DNA from: Cyanophora paradoxa
Lineage: Eukaryota > Glaucocystophyceae > Cyanophorales > Cyanophoraceae
Assembly: GCA_004431415.1 (NCBI GenBank)
Contig: QPMI01000468.1
Coordinates: 1 to 64,000, forward strand
Length of the DNA stretch: 64,000 nt
Direction: 5' to 3'
The notes under the pieces were generated by a model. That model was given only the letters and a program-made list of their open reading frames with translations. It ran no database searches and was not told the DNA's origin. Positions 11,724-20,674 of the stretch are shown here, one piece after another. How positions within the stretch are numbered: position 1 is the stretch's first letter; every line of letters begins with the position of its first letter. A program made the position numbers and the translations under genes.

Positions 11724-12287
11724 TGCATCATTATATCGGCATTGGCCTCGCAGGAGCGCTTTTTTTCGGCGCCCGGTACAACAGGTACTTGAGGCGGCCT
11801 AGCGCGCCGCGCGCCGCTCCCCGACCCCTGGCAAAGGCTGGCATGTATGACATGCCATGTAGAGCATTCCAAGAGCATTCTGATGCACTTGGTCCGGTCG
11901 CTATACGACCACAGGATCGCGATATCGATCGGGTGCTGCAAGGGAAAGTCCGGGAAAGGGTCCGGTCCTTTTTTCCGCGCAGCATTCCGCTCTTTCCGGG
12001 TTCTGACAACGAATTCCGGGCTCTCATGCATGCAATAACAAAAAACGAGAGAGACCCCACCCAGATGGCCCACCCGGAAACTGCCACCCCCATCCCCTAA
12101 CACCTCTCTCGCTGCACCAGTCGTAACGTCTACCCCGCTATCCCTCCGACCCCGCTCTATCGTTACGTCTAGCACCACCCCGAGCAACGTCTACAGTTCT
12201 ATTCCGAAGGTGGAAGCCAAGCAATAGCTTACGTCTATTCAAGACAGTGCTGTCAAGTAGAAGAGACGAAGAGGAGCGCGGCCCCCC
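11724..12287. other. Spacer before element 2
   Basis: No convincing gene. Four ACGTCTA heptamers occur at about 12,126, 12,165, 12,187 and 12,231. The left boundary of element 2 lies near or before 12,288 but cannot be fixed, because its right end is at or beyond the window edge. Confidence 0.4.
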
Positions 12288-12420
12288 TTGAGCGCGGTCT
12301 GCAGAGCAACGGGGCAGAATAGGCTAGGCGATATTGATGTGTGCATCGAAGCTAACTGAGGAAACAGGTTGAGCTCTAGCTGGGAGTTAATTATGAGGAA
12401 ACGGGTGAGCTCTATCTAGC
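12288..12420 (+). repeat. Element 2 left terminal inverted repeat (partial, degenerate)
   Basis: TGAGCGCGGTCTGCAG followed by GGCAGAATAG, CGATATTGATGTGT, GAAGCTAAC, GAGGAAACAGGTT and GAGCTCTAGCT matches, in the same order, the reverse complement of 63,805-63,999. The match runs to the window edge, so the full repeat is longer than can be seen. Similarity is about 80 percent by eye over 100 nt. Confidence 0.75.
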
Positions 12421-12486
12421 AATTAGCCTTAAAGGTTTCGCCCACACAATATACATATTAAAAGTGACCTAGATCTATCTGCAGAA

Positions 12487-12585
12487 ATGAGCACCACAGA
12501 GATTCAGCTGGAGGGCAAGTATGGATTGGGTAAGGTTATGTTAATTGATGCAAATATGAAGACTAAATTCGAGAACATCAAATGG
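12487..12585 (+). pseudogene. 5' part of an HNH-like gene interrupted by element 1
   Basis: An ATG at 12,487 opens a frame that runs without a stop to the element 1 target site. It begins with the KYGLGKVMLID pattern also present near the N-terminus of the HNH-AP2 protein at 30,441-31,163 (GKYALIDEADYD). With element 1 and one target-site copy removed, this frame joins 42,662-42,976 exactly in phase. This is the first gene of element 2, immediately inside its left terminal repeat. Confidence 0.7.
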
Positions 12586-12591
12586 ATAGGG
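12586..12591. repeat. Target-site duplication, left (ATAGGG)
   Basis: ATAGGG directly precedes the element 1 terminus ACACATATAC. The same six bases follow the other terminus at 42,656-42,661. Target duplications of 5-6 bp are characteristic of Maverick/Polinton integration. Confidence 0.92.
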
Positions 12592-12899
12592 ACACATATA
12601 CAACGCCCGGCTTTTAGACCTCGGCTTATTTAAATTGATCTCGTTAGTATATAACCTGTATTTATAATATATCTATCGTGAATATGTGTGTGTTTTATCG
12701 GTGATATGTATTTATTTTATCGTGGGTTATAGCTTCTTTTTAATAAAATATGTGAAATATGTATAGTTTATGTGAAGTTTAGCTATATTCTCGATGAGTA
12801 GACTTATATATCTCGTGAGATTCATTATAGTTTAGGTGTGACTCAACTTAGTTTAATTATAACTTGCCTCAGTCTAAAAGCCGGGCGTTGTATATGTGT
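12592..12899. repeat. 308-bp foldback module at the left terminus of element 1
   Basis: The outer 28 bp (ACACATATACAACGCCCGGC and the following CTTTTAGAC) are repeated in inverse orientation at about 12,872-12,899. The terminal 308 bp therefore form a MITE-like unit with its own perfect inverted ends around an AT-rich centre. The same unit is at 42,348-42,655. Confidence 0.85.
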
Positions 12900-13309
12900 G
12901 TTGTTCTGAATTTTCAATATAAAAGCGACGATCACGCGCCGTTTTATCAAAAACAACTACCATGAGCTGCATGGAACGTTCTGTATGCGGCTCTCTATAA
13001 AACAAAGTAGATCTATGATATATTATGATTGATTCTTTTGTATTTTAATTGGTCTTATTCAGTGTTACAGGTGTTACAGGTTTATCCCAAAGTCCGCCCT
13101 AGGAGTGGGGTCTTGGTTCCCGAGTTTGGGCAAGACCTGTAACACCTGTAACAACGTAAACAATTATCGTGTGCTGTATGAAACATGTCGCGCGCATCGA
13201 GAGTGTGCGGCGCACTGTGCGGCGGACTGTGCGCAACGTAAATGTATGAGTTTCGCATCGAGATCGATCGGCTACTCATAGGAAACTACGCAATCTATCG
13301 CAACTACTC

Positions 13310-13520
13310 AAAGAAACTACGCAATTTAATACCGGGAACTACTGAAAAGATACCAAAACTACGCAACTACGCAACTTTCTGAAAAAGTCTGAGATTCGGG
13401 CGGGAAAAATTTAGAAAAGTGTAAAACTTGCGTAGTTGCGTAGTTTTGGTTTCATTTGCGTAGTTTTGGTTTCGAATTGCGTAGTTTTTCAGGGAAAGTT
13501 GAGTAGTTTAAAGTAGTTTA
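13310..13520. repeat. GCGTAGTT foldback, left copy A
   Basis: Left arm: repeated ACTACGCAA/ACTACGCAACTACGCAAC. Loop: about 50 nt containing a GGGCGGGAAAAATTTAGAAAAG segment. Right arm: TTGCGTAGTTGCGTAGTTTTGGT. The same palindrome recurs at 13,730-13,845 joined to 17,000-17,110, at 24,905-25,165, and twice in the right TIR. No coding capacity. Confidence 0.85.
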
Positions 13521-13844
13521 TATATTATAAAGTTGTTTCTTATTAATATCAATATGATTCTATGATATATACCATGCTTTCTCTACTGAAAAGAGCGCCG
13601 GCATGCTACAAAGGAAAGCTACGCGATCGTTTCGCACTGCAACACGACCGTTTTATAGGCTACGCAATTGTTTCGCACCGAAATGCATGCGGGCAATCGG
13701 AGACTACGCAAAATAAATTAACTACGCATGAAAACTACGCAATCTGATCGCTTTTAATACCGAAAACTACGCATTTAATACCAAAACTACGCAACTACGC
13801 AACTTTCTGAAAAAGTTTGAGAGTAGGGGTGGAAAAAAATTAGA

Positions 13845-16800
13845 CAAGATCCGTGCTCCTGCGGAGCACTAAGTACGGCGAAGCCTCGCGGACGCCCTCG
13901 CGGCTGTCACAGTAGGCCTATAGGGCACTGGCCAGCGGCCTGGCCGATCGCGAACAGCTTTCTGGTTGGAAGCTGGCCGGCTGACGGCCAGTCCAGCTAC
14001 CGCTGGCCGGCTAGAGGAATATAACTAGAGGAATATTAATGTACTGAGGAAATAAAGGGAGGCCGGAGCAGGTTGAGATTAGAGGAGATGAATTATATAT
14101 AATATTGTTGAGAGGGAGGCCCGGGAGGGCAAGGTTCTCGCGGCCAGGCGCATGCACAGAGCTTGCGAATCGCTTAAACAGAATCTTGAATGCATATAGC
14201 TATAGCATCGATGTGCGGGGCTGCGGAGCTCGAGGCGAGGGCGCGCGGAAAGATGTGCAGGTCCATGCAGGATCGAATTTTCGGGGTCGGCTGGGTCCTC
14301 GCGGCCCGTCGCATACGCAAAGCGTGCGGAAGACTTTGCCTACATCTTAAATGCTTATGCTATCGTTCCGCGCATGCGCCGCGGCGTGGGCGCGCGGAAA
14401 GATGTCAGGGCGCGTGCAGGATCGAATTTTGGCCGTCGGGTACCTTCCTGCGCTGTTCCGGCTCCGAAAAGCGGATTTCGGGGGTGCGCAGGCCCTGCTA
14501 TGTCCATGCGCGCCAGTACGCATCGATTGCGCGCGTCGCGGGACCGGGCGGGACCGGCTAGCGCTGGATCAAATTTTCGGCCGACTCTTCGCACTGGAGC
14601 GTCGACGGCGCTTGAAATCGAGTTTGCGGCGATGCGCTCGCCCTCGCGCGGCATTCTGTATCGTTCTGGGGCGTCCCTGGCGCGATTTCGTCGCGGGACC
14701 GGGCGGGACCGGGTCCCACCTTCTGACTCGGACTGCATTTGTCGGAGGTTAAGTACCGGAATTGATCCAGAGGGAAATTCGATTTTCGCGCGACGCCCAC
14801 GGGCGAGCGGTCGTCTTAGGGGAGCCACGACGCTAAAAATGGATCTAGAGAGGTCTGTGGGGGTTAGGGTAGCTGAGTCATTAGCGGCAATCGCGTCCGT
14901 GTCGAGGCAGAATTAATAATTCGTCCTCGAGGGAGTGCGACGCGGAAATTATTTAGCAGGGGGGATCTTGAGTGGAAAAAAAGGTTAAAAAAGGAATTTA
15001 TATCGGCGGTTTTTGGGTTTGAGAACAAGATCCGTGCTCCTGCGGAGCACTAAGTACGGCGAAGCCTCGCGGACGCCCTCGCGGTTGTCACAGTAGGCCT
15101 ATAGGGCACTCAGCGACTGGCCAGCGGCCTGGCCGATCGCGAACAGGTTTCTGGCTGGAAGCTGGCTGGCTGACGGCCAGTCCAGCTACCGCTGGCCGGC
15201 TAGAGGAATATAACTAGAGGAATATTAATGTACTGAGGAAATAAAGGGAGGCCGGAGCAGGTTGAGATTAGAGGAGATGAATTATATATAATATTGTTGA
15301 GAGGGAGGCCCGGGAGGGGCAAGGTTCTCGCGGCCAGGCGCATGCACAGAGCTTGCGAATCGCTTAAACAGAATCTTGAATGCATATAGCTATAGCATCG
15401 ATGTGCGGGGCTGCGGAGCTCGAGGCGAGGGCGCGCGGAAAGATGTGCAGGTCCATGCAGGATCGAATTTTCGGGGTCGGCTGGGTCCTCGCGGCCCGTC
15501 GCATACGCAAAGCGTGCGGAAGACTTTGCCTACATCTTAAATGCTTATGCTATCGTTCCGCGCATGCGCCGCGGCGTGGGCGCGCGGAAAGATGTCAGGG
15601 CGCGTGCAGGATCGAATTTTGGCCGTCGGGTACCTTCCTGCGCTGTTCCGGCTCCGAAAAGCGGATTTCGGGGGTGCGCAGGCCCTGCTATGTCCATGCG
15701 CGCCAGTACGCATCGATTGCGCGCGTCGCGGGACCGGGCGGGACCGGCTAGCGCTGGATCAAATTTTCGGCCGACTCTTCGCACTGGAGCGTCGACGGCG
15801 CTTGAAATCGAGCTTGCGGCGATGCGCTCGCCCTCGCGCGGCATTCTGTATCGTTCTGGGGCGTCCCTGGCGCGATTTCGTCGCGGGACCGGGCGGGACC
15901 GGGTCCCACCTTCTGACTCGGACTGCATTTGTCGGAGGTTAAGTACCGGAATTGATCCAGAGGGAAATTCGATTTTCGCGCGACGCCCACGGGCGAGCGG
16001 TCGTCTTAGGGGAGCCACGACGCTAAAAATGGATCTAGAGAGGTCTGTGGGGGTTAGGGTAGCTGAGTCATTAGCGGCAATCGCGTCCGTGTCGAGGCAG
16101 AATTAATAATTCGTCCTCGAGGGAGTGCGACGCGGAAATTATTTAGCAGGGGGGATCTTGAGTGGAAAAAAAGGTTAAAAAAGGAATTTATATCGGCGGT
16201 TTTTGGGTTTGAGAAAGAGGCTTCGCCTGATCGGCTGGGTCCTCGCGGCCCGTCGCATACGCAAAGCGTGCGGAAGACTTTGCCTACATCTTAAATGCTT
16301 ATGCTATCGTTCCGCGCATGCGCCGCGGCGTGGGCGCGCGGAAAGATGTCAGGGCGCGTGCAGGATCGAATTTTGGCCGTCGGGTACCTTCCTGCGCTGT
16401 TCCGGCTCCGAAAAGCGGATTTCGGGGGTGCGCAGGCCCTGCTATGTCCATGCGCGCCAGTACGCATCGATTGCGCGCGTCGCGGGACCGGGCGGGACCG
16501 GCTAGCGCTGGATCAAATTTTCGGCCGACTCTTCGCACTGGAGCGTCGACGGCGCTTGAAATCGAGCTTGCGGCGATGCGCTCGCCCTCGCGCGGCATTC
16601 TGTATCGTTCTGGGGCGTCCCTGGCGCGATTTCGTCGCGGGACCGGGCGGGACCGGGTCCCACCTTCTGACTCGGACTGCATTTGTCGGAGGTTAAGTAC
16701 CGGAATTGATCCAGAGGGAAATTCGATTTTCGCGCGACGCCCACGGGCGAGCGGTCGTCTTAGGGGAGCCACGACGCTAAAAATGGATCTAGAGAGGTCT

Positions 16801-16999
16801 GTGGGGGTTAGGGTAGCTGAGTCATTAGCGGCAATCGCGTCCGTGTCGAGGCAGAATTAATAATTCGTCCTCGAGGGAGTGCGACGCGGAAATTATTTAG
16901 CAGGGGGGATCTTGAGTGGAAAAAAAGGTTAAAAAAGGAATTTATATCGGCGGTTTTTGGGTTTGAGAAAGAGGCTTCGCCTGAAGAGGCTTCGCCTGA
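13845..16999. repeat. GC-rich triplicated insertion within the left TIR
   Basis: Absent from the right TIR. It has three tandem units: 13,845-15,025 (1,181 bp), 15,026 to about 16,214 (about 1,189 bp, with 10 bp extra near 15,110), and a 5'-truncated third unit from about 16,231 to 16,978. Units end with the hairpin motif AGAGGCTTCGCCTGA, doubled at the end. They start at CAAGATCCGTGCTCC, which contains the hairpin GTGCTCCTGCGGAGCAC. High GC contrasts with the surrounding AT-rich TIR. The long open frames on both strands repeat in each unit and resemble no known protein, so I treat them as non-coding. Confidence 0.85.
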
Positions 17000-17220
17000 A
17001 AAGTGAAAAAGTTGCGTAGTTGCGTAGTTTTGGTATTAATGGCGTAGTTTCCGGTATTAAGTTGCGTAGTTTAACATAGGTAGTTGAGTAGTTTAAAGTA
17101 GTTTTTATATATTATAAAGTAGTTTATTATTTATCTTATTGTTATCAGTCTGAGACTCTATGAAAATCGATTGACCTTAGTGTGAAACAGTGCGCCCCGC
17201 CCACTATGCAAGATACATGC

Positions 17221-18132
17221 AAACTACATGCGAGTTCTATGAAAACAATAACGATTTAGTCATGTATATATTTCGTATATATGTCCGACCCTCCGTGTGT
17301 GTGATCCCGCACAACTTTGACTTTTTTAGTTGTTTTTTGGCTTTTCCGCATATGACGACATATACATATATATACCGGCGTCACCGACATATTCGGCGTC
17401 ATCGCATTGCGGCGAGTCCGAAAACGTATAGCATGCCACAAAGTAGTTTTTTATGTGTTTTTCGATCGATCGACCAATCGCGGATGTGACCGTAACCTGT
17501 TGGGGTAGAGGCTCGCGTAACCGGTTATGCGGGCGTAACCGATTGGGGTAGAGGCTCGCGTAACCGATTGGGGTATATCTTTCGTCGGCTTGACGTTTTT
17601 ACGACAAGACTTGACGTTTTTTCGACAAGCCGCCATTACTTGTCGATTTAACGACAAGCCGACACCAAAACTTGACTGACTATGACTGACCAGTGACTGA
17701 CCGACTTGCCAACTTCCCGGAGTCCCGAGTCCCGAGTCCCGAGTCCCGAGTCGCCGGCAAATATTTACCATAACACCGCGATCGCGACTCGGCGGCGACC
17801 CCCCCTTTCGTTTTCCGGGCATAACTTTGGACAGCAAGCCGATCTCGGCGCGCTCTCAATTGCTACGTGCTTGTAACTTGCTTCCGGGCATGTTGGTGCT
17901 AGTTTGACTAGCTTACTCAACCATGGCGCGAAGCGCGAATTCTCCATAGGCACAGGTGCCCGAAAACCGAGGTGTCCCCTACGTCGTGCGCGCCGGCGCG
18001 CGTTCCCGTGAGGCTCCACTAGTCATACTTTGCATCCGCGGGCGTATAGAGTAGTTCTACACTACTACGAAGTGGCGAGGTCTGATTCGCAAAGGGAGCG
18101 ATTTGGCGGCTACGAAAGCACCGCGGCGCCTA
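17221..18132. other. Spacer between left TIR and integrase, repeat-rich
   Basis: No credible gene. It contains CGTAACCGATTGGGGTA repeats at about 17,490-17,577, an ACTTGACGTTTTT(A/T)CGACAAG palindromic cluster at about 17,587-17,665, and five CCCGAGT heptamers at about 17,722-17,752. These could serve replication or promoter functions; nothing in the sequence proves it. Confidence 0.6.
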
Positions 18133-19614
18133 CTACTTTCGTGGTCTCAGAGTCGCTCTTCGATCGCCATTAGCTACCGGCGCTACCGTTGCTACTTTTC
18201 TACTACTTCTTAATGTAGCTTTGGTTTCCGGCGCTTTATAGCTCTCAGTCTGATTCGAGAACGACTTATACCATCGTTGGCTATTCACGCCGCCGGATAG
18301 CTTAGGCTCGGCGGCTGTTACTAGCCGCTGTAATTCTTTATTTACGCGTTTCTCTTTTTGCACGCGATCCTCTAATAGAGTGCCTTGTGGCACAGCCGCG
18401 GCGGCTTCTATGCCCTCTCTACGCAATTGCGCATCGACGCGCGCCTCGTCCTTCGCCGCCTCTAATGCGTCTACTGTGGGCGCCATTAGGTAATCCACAG
18501 CTTGGACAGGCAATAGCTCGTGGAAGGCAAAGCGACCCTCTACGCGATTGCCGTCCGGATCAGTTAGCATAAACTTATAGCCCTCGCGCCCGGCGACAGT
18601 GTATACGATCCGGCTCCAATTGTTACCGCCCTTAGCGAACGGCGTCTTCTCGATCCGTAGCCTTACTGACATGCCCGGCTGAATCTGATCCAAATAAGCT
18701 ATCGATTTCTTGAATTTCGCATCTTCTTTTTGAACTATGAGCTTATAGTGACTCTCGTTGGTCTCCGCAGGCATATAGCCGGTCGCAGAGTGCACCGTAT
18801 TATTATAGTTATATTCTAATTCGGGCAGGACATCTATAAATCGCGCCGTATTATTAGCGATGCAGTAGCTCGTGATCAGCCGCCGCATTTGCTTGTTAAA
18901 TGCTTCTATGCGCCCTTGCGCGCGATGGTCGGCTGTGTCCGCAATCTGATGCTCTATAAACTGATTCTCGAAATATTTGCGCATAATATCATTGCGGAAT
19001 TCGCTTCCCGCATCGCTTTGCACTTTGAAAATTGGTCTCGGCGCCTTATTTTGCAGCTGTATAAAGGCGGCTAAGGTCGACGCCGCGGACTTATCCCGCA
19101 TCGGGATAATGAACCCGACCCGTAATGTGTTCTCCATAGCCGTGAGAAAAGCACTGTAATTATCATTATACTTCGAGTAAGCGGGAAAGAATAGCAGATC
19201 AATTACGTAGGTATCGAGAGGCTGTCGGATCGGTATAGCCGGGTCTCGTTTGCGGGATAGGTGCGGCGCATTAATCTGAACGACCTCTTGCCGGCTATAC
19301 CACTCTTGCAATTTCTTATAATTCTCGTCGGGCAGCTCTTGCCGTAGCTTAGTGATCCCTTTGAAACCGGTTTGCGGATCGTAGAATTTACGCGCGATTT
19401 TCGATTCCTCCGGGACAGCAAGGGCTACGGGCACGTCGCGGGGCACCAAAGCCTTTAAATCAGACCGCTTTACTATGCGGCTCTCTTTATTCTCTTTGGG
19501 CACGGGGATCGGCAATGTGCTCCCCTCTAAATCTTGCGATCGTCTTACTATTGGCGGTCTTGACATCCTTGTCATCAGACAATAAAAAAGATCAATGTAA
19601 CATTTTACTCGCAC
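18133..19614 (-). CDS. Retroviral-type (rve) integrase of element 1
   Basis: A DDE integrase, expected to cut and join the element ends to host DNA and create the 6-bp duplication. In this 493-residue frame the triad reads D139 (in TYVIDLLFF), D201 (in VQSDAGSEF) and E237 (in QGRIEAFNKQ). The last two are separated by 35 residues, the canonical D,D35E spacing. Residues of about 330-390 (MSVRLRIEKTPFAKGG onward) fit the SH3-like C-terminal domain of Maverick and Ty3/Gypsy-type integrases, followed by a basic tail. The start is uncertain: Met17 at 19,566 (MSRPPIVRRS) is as plausible as the upstream Met. It is the first gene inside the left TIR and lies on the same strand as PolB. Confidence 0.93.
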   Translation of the reverse strand: MRVKCYIDLFYCLMTRMSRPPIVRRSQDLEGSTLPIPVPKENKESRIVKRSDLKALVPRDVPVALAVPEESKIARKFYDPQTGFKGITKLRQELPDENYKKLQEWYSRQEVVQINAPHLSRKRDPAIPIRQPLDTYVIDLLFFPAYSKYNDNYSAFLTAMENTLRVGFIIPMRDKSAASTLAAFIQLQNKAPRPIFKVQSDAGSEFRNDIMRKYFENQFIEHQIADTADHRAQGRIEAFNKQMRRLITSYCIANNTARFIDVLPELEYNYNNTVHSATGYMPAETNESHYKLIVQKEDAKFKKSIAYLDQIQPGMSVRLRIEKTPFAKGGNNWSRIVYTVAGREGYKFMLTDPDGNRVEGRFAFHELLPVQAVDYLMAPTVDALEAAKDEARVDAQLRREGIEAAAAVPQGTLLEDRVQKEKRVNKELQRLVTAAEPKLSGGVNSQRWYKSFSNQTESYKAPETKATLRSSRKVATVAPVANGDRRATLRPRK

Positions 19615-19638
19615 GCGACAAGAGAAGGTCTTGTTTAT

Positions 19639-20265
19639 TTACGGTAAATCGGGATATCCATGCGACCACTCAAACACTTGCAGTAGATTGCTTTTATGAT
19701 TCTCGGTATACCACAGCTGAGCGTCACTATCCCATATCCCTCCGTTCTCTTTTAAGTATTTACGCAAGGCAGCCCGGTTTCGGATCACAAGCCCGAATTC
19801 CGCGAATTTAGTGTGGTGCTTTTCGAGGTTTTTGTGAATATCCAAATAGTGCCTTTCCCTATTATAATGCGCTTCAAACAAAACATCCATGGCTGATTCC
19901 TTGTGGAACAGAGGTATTCTTCTATCCGTTACATTATTCACGAATCCACAAACCTTTGCGAAATCAATCAAAGACACAAAGCCGTGAACAGATACATATT
20001 GATCATGTATAACCCATTGATCCCATCCTTTCCGTTCTCCCAGGCAGAACAAGCGGCAATCGGAAGACGAAAGGGCATATAATTTGGGATTATCGTGCTC
20101 GGGAAAATAGCCGATGTCGCTTATATCCGTGATATCTAACGTCTTTCCTTGTCCGTGGCTTCCTTCTTTAATAGCTTCGTATAAAGCGCAGAAGTCCCAT
20201 AGATTAAACGTGACCTTTTCGATTTCAGAAGTAAAGATGCGCTTGCCCTCATACTTATACTTCAT
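19639..20265 (-). CDS. Unknown 208-residue protein of element 1
   Basis: Not recognised. Full-length frame with normal composition, rich in aromatic residues and His (WDQWVIHDQYVSVHGF at about 97-112; HKNLEKHHTKFAEFG at about 155-169), and no signal peptide or membrane segment. It sits between integrase and PolB on the same strand. A GCTGAGAAAATATT motif (TTTCTCAGC on the coding strand) lies 19-32 bp upstream of the start and also precedes 27,999 and, in variant form, 32,686 and 29,436. It is therefore probably an expressed element gene. No DNA-binding motif I can name. Confidence 0.65.
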   Translation of the reverse strand: MKYKYEGKRIFTSEIEKVTFNLWDFCALYEAIKEGSHGQGKTLDITDISDIGYFPEHDNPKLYALSSSDCRLFCLGERKGWDQWVIHDQYVSVHGFVSLIDFAKVCGFVNNVTDRRIPLFHKESAMDVLFEAHYNRERHYLDIHKNLEKHHTKFAEFGLVIRNRAALRKYLKENGGIWDSDAQLWYTENHKSNLLQVFEWSHGYPDLP

Positions 20266-20283
20266 TGTCGCCTTTTACTTTAA

Positions 20284-20297
20284 GCTGAGAAAATATT
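20284..20297 (-). promoter_or_regulatory. Candidate promoter motif upstream of the 208-residue gene
   Basis: On the minus strand this reads AATATTTTCTCAGC. The same 14-mer lies upstream of the gene starting at 27,999 (28,018-28,031). Variants AATAAATTTCTCAGC and AATAAATTTCTCGC precede the MCP and the coiled-coil gene. Position relative to the ATG (about 15-35 bp) fits a promoter of a compact viral genome. Confidence 0.5.
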
Positions 20298-20422
20298 TTC
20301 CTGTTGCCTAAATGTAGCGCGTTCTCCTTAAATCATTTTGCGTTGCCCACGGGGCTTTCAATTTTTGACGATCCGCGGTGAGATTCTCACGTTTACTGTC
20401 AATAAAATCAGGCTACCTGAGC

Positions 20423-20469
20423 GTTTATTGTCAAAATTTTAATAATTAATGAAAATCTTGACAATAAAC
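20423..20469. promoter_or_regulatory. 12-bp perfect inverted repeat, possible operator or terminator
   Basis: GTTTATTGTCAA (20,423-20,434) and its reverse complement (20,458-20,469) flank 23 AT-rich bases. A related half-site GTTTACTGTCAATAAAA lies at about 20,390. The repeat sits between PolB and the 208-residue gene and 40 bp before a small plus-strand ORF, so it may be a protein-binding site or a transcript-end hairpin. Confidence 0.6.
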
Positions 20470-20509
20470 ACCGCAAAACGCGCAATAAAAACGTGCAGTA
20501 AACAGTAGA

Positions 20510-20674
20510 ATGGACGCCCCGGTATGGGACGCGCACCCGATCCCTAATTACTTCCTAATCGACCCGGACGACCCAGGATTAAAGTGCATATGGCTTCTCC
20601 ATATCCTAAGGCGACAGCTCCTTCAATTAGAGCGCAAACCAAGAAAAAGAACGCACGATAAGATAGACGACTAA
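20510..20674 (+). CDS. Small 54-residue ORF with basic C-terminus
   Basis: ATG at 20,510, stop at 20,672-20,674. The N-terminal half is acidic and Pro-rich (MDAPVWDAHPIPNYF), the centre hydrophobic (CIWLLHILRRQLL) and the end basic (ERKPRKRTHDK). It converges on PolB and overlaps its stop by a few bases. No family recognised. Support is limited to the clean frame and the inverted repeat just upstream. Confidence 0.35.
   Translation: MDAPVWDAHPIPNYFLIDPDDPGLKCIWLLHILRRQLLQLERKPRKRTHDKIDD

Larger units (their letters stand above)
12592..17220 (+). repeat. Element 1 left TIR, split by an insertion
   Basis: Mirrors 41,181-42,655. The TIR sequence runs from 12,592 to 13,844, is broken by a 3,155-bp insertion (13,845-16,999), and resumes until TATGCAAGATACATGC at 17,220. 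Without the insertion it is about 1,474 bp, matching the right TIR. No base differences were noticed apart from the insertion. Confidence 0.9.

Noticed and set aside
13082-13747. Small ORFs inside the left TIR (mirrored at 41,499-42,165)
   Set aside because: Composition follows the repeats (ACTACGCA and palindromes); exact mirror copies reflect TIR identity, not protein selection.
13845-13880. TAGACAAGATCC at the insertion edge as a member of the AGACAAG palindrome family
   Set aside because: Only the heptamer core matches; flanks lack the GTCG stem and the GCTGCGCC tail.
14105-16860. Repeated ORFs of 80-180 codons in the triplicated insertion
   Set aside because: Open frames occur on both strands simultaneously because of high GC; no family resemblance and no conserved start context.
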